Source: Opitutus sp. GAS368
GTDB lineage: Bacteria; Verrucomicrobiota; Verrucomicrobiia; Opitutales; Opitutaceae
Assembly: GCA_945903465.1 (NCBI GenBank)
Contig: CAMDOF010000007.1
Coordinates: 1 to 64,000 of the forward strand
Direction: 5' to 3'
Length of the DNA stretch: 64,000 nt
Shown here: positions 1 through 10,670 of the stretch, piece by piece
How positions within the stretch are numbered: position 1 is the first letter of the stretch
How the letters are laid out: each line of letters starts with the position of its first letter
The notes under the pieces: generated by a model
What the model saw: the letters and a program-made list of their open reading frames with translations, nothing else
What the model was told of the DNA's origin: nothing
Database searches by the model: none
Position numbers and translations under genes: made by a program

Positions 1-2171
1 AGGGGAGCGCCGGCGGCGTTTCGGAGGAGATTGCCGCTGGCGTCCTGCTGGTAGGTGGCGCGCACGTCGTTCTTCAGGCCGTAACCTTCGTCCTCGGTGA
101 ATTCATAGCGGACGCCGCCGACGAGCAGGAGTCGGCTCCGGAACAGGCGCGTGTCGGCGCGGAGGTAGCCCGCGGAGACGCGCTCGGTCAGCTTGCGGGA
201 ACCCGTCGCCGTGGAGGTAACCTTCGCGACATGGTCGAAGGTGAAGTATTCGGGATGGGCCTGATAGAGCTGCCACAGCTTGTAGGGACTGGCGCGCGGC
301 GTGGGCGGCTGGTGAAACGGCGCGTTGGCCCCGGAGTAGTTCGTGTCGAGCACGTCGTAGCGGGAGGCGAGGTCATCGGCGGTGTTAGCGACCCGGTCCG
401 GGCCGACAAAGGTCCACGCGCCGGCGTTGGTGCGGATGTCGCGATCCTGCTGCCGCACGTTGAAGCCCGTGCGCACCGTGAACGGAATGTTAAGAAGGAA
501 GTCGCGACGGACATTGGCTCGCGCGGTCATCACCGTATCGGCGCTCGACTGCGCGCCGCTGCTGGAGGTCTGGAGCGAGTAACCGTCGATCGAGTAGAGG
601 TTGAAGGGCGCGCCCGCGGTGGTCGTAGCCGAGATCTTCAGAGGCCCCTGGATGCCGCCCGCATTGATGTCGCTATACCGCATGGTGAGGTTGCGCGTGC
701 GCAGCAGCGCGGCGCTGAAAAAACCGAAATCGATGTCACGGTAGCCGTTTTGGGCGTGCGAATACGAACCGCCGGCGTCGAATTTCCAGACGGAACCATC
801 GTAGCGGTAGGCGAGGCTGGTGTGCACGTTGCGATCGGTTTTGCGACGGGCGTTGGTGGTGATGACCGCCGACGCCGCACCGGGCGCGCTGAGCGCATAC
901 GAATAATCGTAGCCCTGCGGGCGCACGTTGCTCGTGCCCGTGAGCGAAGTGGTGAACTGTTCGATGTTTTGCCAGACGTCCGTCGTCGTGATCTGGCCGC
1001 CCACCGTGAGCATACCCTTCCGGCCGATCTTCCAGTCGAGCGAGGTGCCCAGTGATTGGCGCCGCCAAAAGGTCGGGCTGTCTTGGTAGCTGTGTCCGCT
1101 GAGAAACGGATTGGTGACTGTGCCGAACGCCGAGGCGCCATTGACCGGCCGCCAGGTGGGCTGAGAAGCCTGCGTGCCGCTGTAGCGCTCCGTGTAAAAG
1201 CCGTTGATCGTGATGCCAAACGTCTTCGAAAACGGTGCAACGTAGGAAAAATCGCCGCCCGGCAGAATGCGTCGTCCATTCGTCTCGGGCTGCCCGCCCG
1301 GCAATTCCTTGAACGTGAGCCAGAGGCTGTTCATGACGGCATTGAGTCGGTAACTGAACTGCGGCTTGCTGCGATCGAACGCGCCCTTGCTGATGACATT
1401 CACCGTGCCGCCCATCGAGTCGGCGGGCGCATCGGGTGTCGGCGTCTTCGAGACTTCGACGCGCGATATGTTGTTCATGATTAGGCCGCCCACCTCGACA
1501 TCGCGTGTCACGCCGGAAGAGGCGGCGCTCGACATGCGGTTGCCGTCCACCATCACGGGCGTCGTATACGAAGGCAGGCCGCGCACTGAGATCGTGCGCG
1601 CATCGAAGCCGGAGTAATTCACGGTCACGCCGGGGATGAACTTGATGAACTCGCCGAGGTTGCCCTCGCCCGCATCGCCAAACGCATCGGCGGCGACGAC
1701 GTTCTTGATGTTGGGCGCGTAGCGCTGTTCCTGGCTCGCGATGTCGGCGGCGTTCATCTCGCGATTCGTCGCGACGAGGAAGGGATCGAGCCGGGTGACA
1801 CCGTCCGGCCGGGGCTCGGCCGGTGAGCCGGTGCGGGTGAGATTGAAATCACGTCTCACCACCGATCCCGAGGCGACCGTGACCGTCGCCGCCTGTGCCT
1901 GCAGGCCGGTGAAGGTCACGACGATTTTGGCTTCTCCGGCGGGCACCGGCGCGAGCCGGAAGTCCCCGCTCTCGCCCGTGAACGCTTCGAGCGTCGTGCC
2001 GGGCACGGCCACGCGCGCGTTGTTGAGATACGCGCCGCTCGTGGCGTTGAGCACGCGCCCTTCGACCGTGCCGGTGGGCAGCGTGCTGTCGGCGGCGTGG
2101 GTGGCGGTGACGGAAGCGATCGCGAGGGCGAGCCAGGCGCCGAACGCGGCGAAGGGTTTTTTACGTTTCAT
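1..2171 (-). CDS. TonB-dependent receptor with N-terminal carboxypeptidase-regulatory-like domain (partial, runs off left edge)
   Basis: Reverse complement from ATG at 2171 gives MKRKKPFAAFGAWLALAIASVTATHAADSTLPTGTVEGRVLNATSGAYLNNARVAVPGTTLEAFTGESGDF..., then plug-like ..EQRYAPNIKNVVAADAFGDAGEGNLGEFIKFIPGV..TISVRGLPSYTTPVMVDGNRM... Absent from the ORF track because it has no stop inside the window; it still reads as a receptor at base 1. Confidence 0.93.
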   Translation of the reverse strand, partial: MKRKKPFAAFGAWLALAIASVTATHAADSTLPTGTVEGRVLNATSGAYLNNARVAVPGTTLEAFTGESGDFRLAPVPAGEAKIVVTFTGLQAQAATVTVASGSVVRRDFNLTRTGSPAEPRPDGVTRLDPFLVATNREMNAADIASQEQRYAPNIKNVVAADAFGDAGEGNLGEFIKFIPGVTVNYSGFDARTISVRGLPSYTTPVMVDGNRMSSAASSGVTRDVEVGGLIMNNISRVEVSKTPTPDAPADSMGGTVNVISKGAFDRSKPQFSYRLNAVMNSLWLTFKELPGGQPETNGRRILPGGDFSYVAPFSKTFGITINGFYTERYSGTQASQPTWRPVNGASAFGTVTNPFLSGHSYQDSPTFWRRQSLGTSLDWKIGRKGMLTVGGQITTTDVWQNIEQFTTSLTGTSNVRPQGYDYSYALSAPGAASAVITTNARRKTDRNVHTSLAYRYDGSVWKFDAGGSYSHAQNGYRDIDFGFFSAALLRTRNLTMRYSDINAGGIQGPLKISATTTAGAPFNLYSIDGYSLQTSSSGAQSSADTVMTARANVRRDFLLNIPFTVRTGFNVRQQDRDIRTNAGAWTFVGPDRVANTADDLASRYDVLDTNYSGANAPFHQPPTPRASPYKLWQLYQAHPEYFTFDHVAKVTSTATGSRKLTERVSAGYLRADTRLFRSRLLLVGGVRYEFTEDEGYGLKNDVRATYQQDASGNLLRNAAGAP

Positions 2172-3049
2172 CTGGGGCCGAGGTTGCTCAGGGGATGTTC
2201 CTAGCGTTGTTAAAAGTGCTGGAGGGATGGCAACGGGGAGATTGGTTTCAGGGATTGGTGGATTGGCAAGGGTGATATCCCTCGGGGAGACAAAGGCGAT
2301 CCCCGCGACGACGCCCCAACCATTCGCCGCAGCGCACCGACGAAGCGGTCGAGGCACTCATTCTCGCGGAGCGCCGGGCTAGGAGAGCTGATTACCGACG
2401 CCTACGCCCAGCCCGACGCCGCGACGAGCGAACCGGTCTTCTGGACAGAGCCCACCCACCCCGACGAGCAGAGCCACCCACCGGCCGCCGCCGACCCCAC
2501 CGACCGTGCCGCCGACACCTCCCAAGCCGCCCCTCGGCTGGCGACGTGCCAGCCGAAGCATCGGAGCCTGCCTGAGAAAATTCTAAAAACGATCGCTCCT
2601 TGACTCCGAGCAATCCGGAGTTCAGCACCTGTCCTCCCCCACCCCGCGCAGCTTGCCCCCAAACGGCAAGCAGAGCCTCGATTCGCGCCCGCAAGCCCCC
2701 TTTCCGTCGCCGCCGTTCCCCACCCCAAGTCCCCATCCTCAGCCGTCCCCGCCGCCCTCTCAAAAACGACTCATTTACGGCTAATTCATCCCCATCCCAC
2801 GATGCGCCTCCCGGATCCGATCCCCCTGAAAAGCGAGTTTGCTTTCAGCCCCCGCCCCAGAATCGGATTCTGGCCGTGACCGAAAGAAACAGGGTCAACG
2901 TTGCGCCCAAGCGATTAACAAATGGTTTTTCTTAGGAACCTCCCCACCAAAACAAGTTTTGGCCCCAACGGTAAGAACCAGATTTCCAAGCCCACCAACG
3001 ACTTGCATAATATTTTTTATGGGAGTCGTCAGTAATACCCCCCACCGTC

Positions 3050-5944
3050 ATGAAGTCCATCTGCCGCCATCACGTCCAGACGTCGTTTCGGATCCTGTGT
3101 TGCCTTGGCCTGATCGGAACCGTACTGGCCCAGCAGGCGCCGAATCGTCCGGCCCCGCCGTCCGGTTCGACGTCCGCCGGCGAGGTGGTCGAGCTGAGTC
3201 CCTTCGTCGTGAATACCGATCAGGACGTTGGCTACCTTGCCACCAACTCGCTGGCCGGAAGCCGCCTCAACCAGAGTCTGAAAGACACGGCCTCTGCCAT
3301 TTCCGTTTTTACGCCCGAATTTCTATCGGACATTGGAGCCCTAAATCTGACGGACGCAGTAGCCTATGCCGTGAACGTTGAGCTGCAACTCGACGACGAT
3401 CGTTCTGTCGCTCCCAACGGGAATGAAACCGTTCAGGGCTACCAGAGCTATCGGATCCGTGGTCTGGCCGCCTCGGTGGCGCGCAATTACTTCGTCTGGA
3501 ACCTTCCATCGGATGTCTATAATGTGGACCGGATCGAAGATTCGCGCGGTCCAAATTCGGTGTTGTTCGGAATCGCATCGCCGGGCGGTCTGCTCAATGT
3601 CGCGACGAAACAGCCACAGGGCGGACGGGCGTTTTTCAAAGGTTCGTTTTCCGCCGGCAGCTTCGGCTCTTGGCGGGCGACGCTCGACGCCAACCAACCC
3701 GTGAGGGAGGGGAAGCTGGCGTTGCGTTTCAATGCGGTCACCGATCGGGACAACAATTTCCGCCATTGGTCGTTTCAGCAAAATCGCCGGGTTCACCTTG
3801 CCGCCAAATACGTCGTTTCCGATCGGACCCGCATCCGGACCGAGGTCGAGGGAGGGCGGCTGACCAGCAACGTGGCTCGGTCTTACAACCTGCTGGACAA
3901 CCTTTCGATTTGGGATTCGCGCGGACGACCCACCTTTGCGGTCCAGACGGCCAATGCGACGCTTGGCATTGCCCGACAATCGACGTCCGCGGCGCTTCCC
4001 CGTGTGACCTACATCAGCAACAACAACCTGACGATCGACATGCGCGGTACTTTGACGACGACGGCGGCCAGTAGCACCGGACAGGCAGTGGTGATCGACA
4101 AACGGCTAACCGACTACTCCATCAACCCGGGAGGGCCGGGGGAGGTCCGCTACTCGAACTTCGACTCCGGGTCCGTTTACCTCGAGCATCAATTTTCCAA
4201 GACGACCTTTCTGGAGATCGCTTTCAACCATCAGAATCACGACTTCGAGGGTTTCGATGCGCGCCAAACCGCGCATGCCTTGACGGGCGATCCCAACCAA
4301 CTGCTCAATACGGGCGCGCCCAATCCCTATTCCGGGCGCCTTTACCTCGAAACGAGTTGGTTTCGCGTTGTGACGCGCAACGCCTGGGATACGGGGCGTG
4401 CGACTTTTTCCACCGAGCACGACGCGCGCAAGTGGGGCAAGTATCGTTTCGCTGCTTTCACCGAATACGAAAAGAGTCGGCGATTCACCCAATCCGATAA
4501 CGAAACCTGGGTGGACGCGACGACCCGGGCCCCGGCGTTCAACCCCGTACCTGACAATGCCGCGAACTATGTGCAGCGGCGCAGCTACGTCCTCGAACGG
4601 GATTGGCCCACCTATTACGTCGACGGCCCCGGTCGCTTTGATCTGCTTGAAAACGTACGCGATCCCGTGACGGGTCGTACGCTCGCGACCGCCTGGGGCT
4701 ACCCGCGTGGTTCCATCTCGGAGAGCCGGGTCACCCAGAAGGGCTACATGGTGGCAGTTCAGGCGCGCTATTTCGACGGGCGGCTGGTGGTCGCGGGGGG
4801 CCTGCGACGCGATGATTACTTTGCCTACGCGTTGGGGAGGAGACGCGATCCGGTCACCCAGAATTTGACGATTTCGAAAGTTGACTCCCAGTCCGACGCC
4901 TCGACTCCGCCCACTCGAAACGATAGCGTCGGTCGCAATCGGACCTTTGGCATCGTCTATCACGTGCTGCCCAAGGTTTCGGTGTTTTATAATCAGGCCG
5001 ACAATATTTCGCTGCCGGCCCGCGGGCAGACGATCTTCAAGGCGACCGGGGAGCCTGGCGCAGCCAACCTGGTTCCGCCGCGGCCGCCCAAGGGTGCCGG
5101 GATGGATTTTGGCATGGCGCTGGAGTTGCTGCAGGGCCGGCTCTATGCGCGCGCCTCCTACTATACGACGGCGGGCAAGGAGCAAAGCACCACCGGTCTG
5201 GGCGCAAGCGGGGTCAGCAATCCGAATAACGCCATCCTGAGTGCACTGTTGGCCGCCGGGCGAATTTCGCAGGCAGATTTCGATAAACGCTCGGTCCTGG
5301 CCAGCTACGGACTCTTCGATCACAAGTCGGAGGGCTACGAGTTTCAAGTGACCGCCAACGCGACGAAGAACTGGCGGTTTCAGGCCAGTTATTCCCTGGC
5401 CCGGGCGGTGGAGGAAAACAAATTTCCGGAGTGGAAGGCCTGGGATGCCCAGAACCTGAAGTGGCTGTCGACGATCAATACCGCGGGAGTGGTGACCACG
5501 GGGGCTCAGACCATCCCGGAAGCGGTGGCGTTTTATAAAGATATCATCCGAGAGCTCACCGAAACCGACGGGCTGACGAAACTGGGCAACCGGCCGCACA
5601 AGGCGAATGTCTTTACCCGTTACAGTTTTGGCTGGGGATGGCTGAAAGGAGGGTATGTCGGGGGTGGATACCGATATCAAAGCCAGAACTTTGTGGGCTT
5701 GAGCACCACGGATCGAAAATTGTACGGAAATGCGTTCGGCTACGCGGACCTCATGGCCGGTTACGCAGTGGCGGGAATGGGCCGAGGCCGCAGGCTCAAC
5801 TTTCAGCTCAACGTGGCGAACGCGTTCAACAAACGCGAACCGTTGATCACGCGTTACAATGAAGTGGGCGGAAAGACGTTTGTGTACCGGGAGGTGGTGC
5901 AGCCGCCCACCACATGGCGGCTCACGACCAACGTTGAATTTTGA
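3050..5944 (+). CDS. TonB-dependent receptor (subtype without the carboxypeptidase-regulatory domain)
   Basis: 964 aa; signal peptide; LSPFVVNTDQDVGYLATNSLAGSRLNQSLKDTASAISVFTPEFLSDIGA plug; YRIRGL; ends ..TTWRLTTNVEF with terminal aromatic residue. Confidence 0.93.
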   Translation: MKSICRHHVQTSFRILCCLGLIGTVLAQQAPNRPAPPSGSTSAGEVVELSPFVVNTDQDVGYLATNSLAGSRLNQSLKDTASAISVFTPEFLSDIGALNLTDAVAYAVNVELQLDDDRSVAPNGNETVQGYQSYRIRGLAASVARNYFVWNLPSDVYNVDRIEDSRGPNSVLFGIASPGGLLNVATKQPQGGRAFFKGSFSAGSFGSWRATLDANQPVREGKLALRFNAVTDRDNNFRHWSFQQNRRVHLAAKYVVSDRTRIRTEVEGGRLTSNVARSYNLLDNLSIWDSRGRPTFAVQTANATLGIARQSTSAALPRVTYISNNNLTIDMRGTLTTTAASSTGQAVVIDKRLTDYSINPGGPGEVRYSNFDSGSVYLEHQFSKTTFLEIAFNHQNHDFEGFDARQTAHALTGDPNQLLNTGAPNPYSGRLYLETSWFRVVTRNAWDTGRATFSTEHDARKWGKYRFAAFTEYEKSRRFTQSDNETWVDATTRAPAFNPVPDNAANYVQRRSYVLERDWPTYYVDGPGRFDLLENVRDPVTGRTLATAWGYPRGSISESRVTQKGYMVAVQARYFDGRLVVAGGLRRDDYFAYALGRRRDPVTQNLTISKVDSQSDASTPPTRNDSVGRNRTFGIVYHVLPKVSVFYNQADNISLPARGQTIFKATGEPGAANLVPPRPPKGAGMDFGMALELLQGRLYARASYYTTAGKEQSTTGLGASGVSNPNNAILSALLAAGRISQADFDKRSVLASYGLFDHKSEGYEFQVTANATKNWRFQASYSLARAVEENKFPEWKAWDAQNLKWLSTINTAGVVTTGAQTIPEAVAFYKDIIRELTETDGLTKLGNRPHKANVFTRYSFGWGWLKGGYVGGGYRYQSQNFVGLSTTDRKLYGNAFGYADLMAGYAVAGMGRGRRLNFQLNVANAFNKREPLITRYNEVGGKTFVYREVVQPPTTWRLTTNVEF

Positions 5945-7485
5945 AATCGGTGCCCTCGAGACCCCTGCTGCTCTTCATATCGGCCCTTTTGATTACGCTC
6001 GGCGCTCGCGCCAGCGTGAAGGTGCCGTTGATTTTTTCCGACCACATGGTGTTGCAGCGTGATGTCCCGGTTCCGGTTTGGGGCTGGGCGGATGCGGGCG
6101 AGGAAGTCAAAGTCGCCTTCGCCGGCCAAGTGAAGACGGCGCGCGCTGACGCCACCGGAAGTTGGAAGCTGAAGCTGGATCCCATGGCGGCGAGTGGCGA
6201 ACCGCGCGAATTCACGGTGAACTCATCGAGTGCGAAAACCGCCGGCCCGGAGTTGAGACTCCAGGACGTGATGGTGGGCGAGGTGTGGCTGGCGGCCGGC
6301 CAGTCAAACATGGAAATGCGGATAAAGACTGTGAACAACGGGGAAGCGGAAGCGGCCTCGGCGAATTATCCCGGGATTCGCATCTTTAGAGCCGGGGCGA
6401 ATATCGCGCTGACCCCGAGGAACGACGTACAGGGCGGGGAGTGGAAGGTATGTTCGCCATTGTCGGCGCCGGACCTTTCGGCGGTCGCGTATTTTTTCGC
6501 GCGCCAACTGCATCAGAAACTCGGGGTGCCGATTGGCATCGTGCAGAGCAATTGGGGCAACACGCCCGCGGAATCGTGGATGAGCCGTGAAACGCTGCGG
6601 GCGCTGCCGGAGACGAGCACTGATTTCTCCCAGTGGATGGATGAAGTGCGAACGTATCCGGAATGGGAGGCGCGGTTCGGGGAGTATCACCGGCAGTGGG
6701 GTCGCGATTCCAACAACCGGCCGCCAGGCCTGCCGCCGGTCCCGAAGACTTTTTCGAAGCAGGCGCCGACCGGTGCCTACAACGCGATGATCGCACCGCT
6801 CGTGCCCCTCCGCTTTCGCGGAGTCATCTGGTATCAGGGCGAGACCAATGGGAACAACAACCCGCGGCCGTACGGCGCCATTTTCCGGGCACTGATCGGG
6901 AGCTGGCGGCGGACATGGGGCATCGGCGATTTCCCCTTTCTTTTTGTGCAACTGGCCAACCACCACCGACGGCACCCGCAGCCCGTCGACGAGCCATGGG
7001 CCGAACTGCGCGAGGGGCAGAGGCTCGCGCTCCAGGAGCCCAATACCGCGATGGCCGTGGCAATCGACATTGGCGGGGATGGCATTCACCCGAAGAACAA
7101 ACAGGATGTGGGCCACCGCCTCGCGCTGGCCGCCCGGGCGGTAGCGTATGGGGAGCAAATCGAGTTTGCGGGCCCACTTTACGCTGCGATGGCGATCGAG
7201 GGCGCGACGATTCGCCTCGAGTTCACGCACGCGCGGGGCCTTCGCGCCAGAGCCAACCGGCCGCTGGAGGGTTTCGCGATCGCCGGCGCGGATCGCCGAT
7301 TCGTGTGGGCGGAGGCGAGAATCGAAGGCACGACGGTCGTGGTTAGCAGCCCGCAGGTGCCGGCGCCGGTCGCGGTGCGTTACGCGTTTGCCGACAACCC
7401 GGCCGGCAATCTCGAAAACGCCGCCGACCTGCCCGCCTCGCCATTCCGTACGGATCAGTGGCCCTTGCCCGTGTCGCGCCGGTAG
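5941..7485 (+). CDS. Sialate O-acetylesterase-like SGNH esterase
   Basis: 514 aa; VKVPLIFSDHMVLQRDVPVPVWGWADAGEEV, WLAAGQSNMEM, GVIWYQGETN motifs; TTG start overlaps upstream stop by 4 nt. Confidence 0.9.
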   Translation: MKSVPSRPLLLFISALLITLGARASVKVPLIFSDHMVLQRDVPVPVWGWADAGEEVKVAFAGQVKTARADATGSWKLKLDPMAASGEPREFTVNSSSAKTAGPELRLQDVMVGEVWLAAGQSNMEMRIKTVNNGEAEAASANYPGIRIFRAGANIALTPRNDVQGGEWKVCSPLSAPDLSAVAYFFARQLHQKLGVPIGIVQSNWGNTPAESWMSRETLRALPETSTDFSQWMDEVRTYPEWEARFGEYHRQWGRDSNNRPPGLPPVPKTFSKQAPTGAYNAMIAPLVPLRFRGVIWYQGETNGNNNPRPYGAIFRALIGSWRRTWGIGDFPFLFVQLANHHRRHPQPVDEPWAELREGQRLALQEPNTAMAVAIDIGGDGIHPKNKQDVGHRLALAARAVAYGEQIEFAGPLYAAMAIEGATIRLEFTHARGLRARANRPLEGFAIAGADRRFVWAEARIEGTTVVVSSPQVPAPVAVRYAFADNPAGNLENAADLPASPFRTDQWPLPVSRR

Positions 7486-7541
7486 GCGGCGGACGACCTC
7501 GGCTCCGACTTGCACAACTCCCACCTCGAACCCCCGATCCC

Positions 7542-10500
7542 ATGTCCTCCTCTGCGCGCACCCGAACACCCCTCATCGGCCTTGCGCTTTACTTGCCGCT
7601 GGCAGTTTTAATCCACGGTGGCCAACCGAACAATGCGGCACCGGGCCAGACGGTAGTCGCCTCTCGAATTTCCGCCCGGGGCGAAGTCAACGGTCGCGTT
7701 TCCAACCAGGCTCTGGGAATCTTTCTCGAGGGAGCATTGGTCGAGTTGGTCGGGGCGAACCGATCGACGGTCACCGATCGCGAGGGACGCTTTCGGCTGA
7801 CCGACGTTCCCTTCGGTCAGGCCACGCTGGTTGTTTCCTACACCGGCCTGAACCCCCAACGACTTGCTCTCGACGTCCGCCCCGACGTGGCGACCACGCG
7901 TGATGTCGAACTTGTTTCCGATGTCTATGTAATGGACAAGTTCACCGTGGCCAGCATCCGCGAGGGCCAGGCGGCCGCCATCACGCGCCAGAAAAATGCG
8001 CCCAACGTGAAGAACGTCGCCGCCACCGATGCATTCGGCAACATTGCCGACGGCAATGCGGCCGAGGCGCTCCGCCTGTTGCCGGGGGTGGCCGCAATCA
8101 ACGACGAGAACGAATCCCGGTTCGTGATGGTCCGCGGCATGGACGCGAATCTCAACAGTGTGACCTACGACGGCATGAAGCTGGCCAGCGGCGGCTCGGG
8201 CGCCGCACGGCAGACGGGCATGAGCGAGATTCCGCTTGGGGCGATCGAATTCATGGAGGTCACCAAGTCGCCGACGCCGGACATGGACGGCGATTCGATC
8301 GGCGGCAACATCAACCTCCGGCCGGCGAGCATCTTTGATCGGGCGAACCCCCGTCGCATCAGCTATGCGGTGAGTGCCAGTGTCCGCCGCGTTGGAGAAG
8401 ACGTGCGGGGGGCCGCCTATACTTCGAGCCGAGTCCGCCCCACCTACAACTTCGGCTACTCGGATGTCTTCGGTCGGAATAAGAACATCGGGGTGGCTCT
8501 CAATCTGAGCTACACGGTCAACTGGATTCCTGCGGGTGGGTTGATGACGGCAGTCTGGGAGCCGACCGCTGCGTCGCCGGCGTACATGCGCTTGATCAAT
8601 CACTACGACTTTCATTCGAACGAACGCACGCGAACGGGCGCGAACCTGCGACTGGACTACAAGGTCAGTGAAAAGTCCCAGCTGTTCCTGAATGCCTTCT
8701 ACACCTACTACTACGCCGAGCAGCAGCAGGAAGGCGGCAACACCAGTGTGACCAGCCTGGCCCAGGTCGCCACGATCGACGCTTCCGGGAGGCCGATCCC
8801 GTTTCAGACCCAGTTTCCGTTCGGCCATCCGAGCTATCGCGCCGGCGGCTTCAACGCTGCGGGAGCCCGCGTGCAAGCTTCCATCCTGCCGGGGTACTCC
8901 GATCAAGTTACGGAAATGGTGAATTCAACTTATCAGTTTGGCGCCGCGCAGAACAGTTCCTATACCCGCCGCTATTCGTTTCAGCCGGGAGGGCGCCATC
9001 GCTTTGGCTGGCTCGAACTCGACTACGCCGGGATCTATCAGGAAAGCCCCACACGCATTGGGCAGAAGGACAGCTCCCAAAAAAGCGGCGACCGGGATCT
9101 GATTCGTGGTTACAACGTTCAGGTCACGAACACAGCGTGGCGACTGGACGGCACCAGGACCGGATCGCTCATCCGCCGGGACGTAACCCAGATCGGCGGG
9201 GCCGACGTTGGGGATCCTGCAAATTGGTTTTTGGGCGGCCTCGTGCCCAGCACCGTGACCGATCAGGGGACAAACAACCACGGCGGTCAGATCGATCTCA
9301 AGCTGCACTTCGTCTCGCCGGTCACAGCCTACGTGAAGACCGGGCTGAAGTACCTGAGTGAGGAACGATACACCAGCAACCCCAGCAAGACGATCGTGTA
9401 TTCGGGGCCGCAGGGCGCGTTCCTCGCCAGTTTCATCGATCCCACTCTGCCGCGCGTGCCCGCTGGTGCATGGCATCCTTATGGATCAAGGCCTCCGTAT
9501 TTCGATTTCGCCCGCATCAATCAGTTCCGCGCACAGAATCCGCAATTTTTCGCCGATAATCCCGCCACCTCCCTGCAGAATGCCCTGGCGAACAAGAAGA
9601 ATGCCCGCGAGGAGGTTTCGGCGGCATATGCGATGGGCAATGTGTCGATCGCTCGGTTTTCTGCGCTAGCCGGCCTGCGGCTGGAGCGAACGGCTGCTTC
9701 CGGAGAATCGGCCGTGCAGAACCCGCGCGCCGGATTGACGCTGACCGATCCGGTGCAACGCGTGCAGGCCCAGTGGGGAACCCGCGCGACCGTCAAGCGG
9801 GACTACACCAACGTGCTGCCAGGCGTTCACTTGAAATACGAGCCGGCGAGGAACTGGCTGGTGCGGGCGAGTTATGCGGCGAGTTTCGGACGCCCCAGCT
9901 TCGGATCGATCTACCCGGACACCAGAATCAACTTCGATGCCGAAAGAATCACCCAGAACAACGCCGGACTGAAGCCCCAGGAGGCGGACAATTTCGATCT
10001 CAGCGTCGAGCGCTACTTCGAACCGGTCGGCATCGTTTCGGTCGGCGTGTTCCGCAAAGGGATCAAGAATTTTCTGTACAGCACCGTGGTCAGGATCCCG
10101 GCGGGCGGCGACAATGGCTTCAATGGGGACTACGCCGGCTGGGATCTAGCGACCCAAGCCAACGGCGGTTTCGCGACGGTGAAAGGCGCGGAATTGAACT
10201 ATTCGCAGCAGCTCTCGTTTCTGCCCGGATTCTGGCGCGGGTTCGGCATTTTCGCCAACTACACGTGGCTGGAAACGATGGGAAACTACGGCCGCGTCAG
10301 CGAAACGGCGAACAGCGCCCTCGTCAACTTCACGCCCAGAGTCGTCAGTGCCGGCTTCTCCTACAGTCAGGGTCGGTTTTACGCTCGCATTAACGGGAAC
10401 TATACCGGGAGTTATTTGCGCGCCTACAACGTGAATCCGGTCCTTCGCTCCTATCGCACCCCTCGCACGATGGTCGACGGGAAGATGGGAGTCCACCTGT

Positions 10501-10643
10501 CCCGGCGGCTCACCGTATTCGTCGACGCCGGCAATCTCTTCAACTCCAAGCAGGAATTTTACTCCAGCGATAATCCGAGGTTCGTCGCCGACTGGCGCGA
10601 TCACGGAGTTCGCATTCAATTCGGAGTCAACGGCAGCTTCTAG
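7542..10643 (+). CDS. TonB-dependent receptor with carboxypeptidase-regulatory-like domain
   Basis: ORF listed from 7458; internal ATG 7542 chosen because it begins MSSSARTRTPLIGLALYLPLAVLIHG. GEVNGRVSNQALGIFLEGALVELVGANRSTVTDREGRFRL, then NAPNVKNVAATDAFGNIADGNAAEALRLLPGVA; C-term ..GVRIQFGVNGSF. Confidence 0.92.
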   Translation: MSSSARTRTPLIGLALYLPLAVLIHGGQPNNAAPGQTVVASRISARGEVNGRVSNQALGIFLEGALVELVGANRSTVTDREGRFRLTDVPFGQATLVVSYTGLNPQRLALDVRPDVATTRDVELVSDVYVMDKFTVASIREGQAAAITRQKNAPNVKNVAATDAFGNIADGNAAEALRLLPGVAAINDENESRFVMVRGMDANLNSVTYDGMKLASGGSGAARQTGMSEIPLGAIEFMEVTKSPTPDMDGDSIGGNINLRPASIFDRANPRRISYAVSASVRRVGEDVRGAAYTSSRVRPTYNFGYSDVFGRNKNIGVALNLSYTVNWIPAGGLMTAVWEPTAASPAYMRLINHYDFHSNERTRTGANLRLDYKVSEKSQLFLNAFYTYYYAEQQQEGGNTSVTSLAQVATIDASGRPIPFQTQFPFGHPSYRAGGFNAAGARVQASILPGYSDQVTEMVNSTYQFGAAQNSSYTRRYSFQPGGRHRFGWLELDYAGIYQESPTRIGQKDSSQKSGDRDLIRGYNVQVTNTAWRLDGTRTGSLIRRDVTQIGGADVGDPANWFLGGLVPSTVTDQGTNNHGGQIDLKLHFVSPVTAYVKTGLKYLSEERYTSNPSKTIVYSGPQGAFLASFIDPTLPRVPAGAWHPYGSRPPYFDFARINQFRAQNPQFFADNPATSLQNALANKKNAREEVSAAYAMGNVSIARFSALAGLRLERTAASGESAVQNPRAGLTLTDPVQRVQAQWGTRATVKRDYTNVLPGVHLKYEPARNWLVRASYAASFGRPSFGSIYPDTRINFDAERITQNNAGLKPQEADNFDLSVERYFEPVGIVSVGVFRKGIKNFLYSTVVRIPAGGDNGFNGDYAGWDLATQANGGFATVKGAELNYSQQLSFLPGFWRGFGIFANYTWLETMGNYGRVSETANSALVNFTPRVVSAGFSYSQGRFYARINGNYTGSYLRAYNVNPVLRSYRTPRTMVDGKMGVHLSRRLTVFVDAGNLFNSKQEFYSSDNPRFVADWRDHGVRIQFGVNGSF

Positions 10644-10670
10644 AACCCACTCACCGACGATATCGCCCCC

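Noticed and set aside
231-1055. 274-aa plus-strand ORF (and neighbours 1056-1484, 1741-2382)
   Set aside because: Antisense to the edge-truncated TBDR on the minus strand, which has clear receptor motifs and a signal peptide.
4106-5680. 524-aa minus-strand ORF
   Set aside because: Antisense shadow of the TBDR at 3050-5944; no recognisable motifs.
6304-7569. 421-aa minus-strand ORF
   Set aside because: Antisense to the sialate O-acetylesterase-like gene; no motif support.
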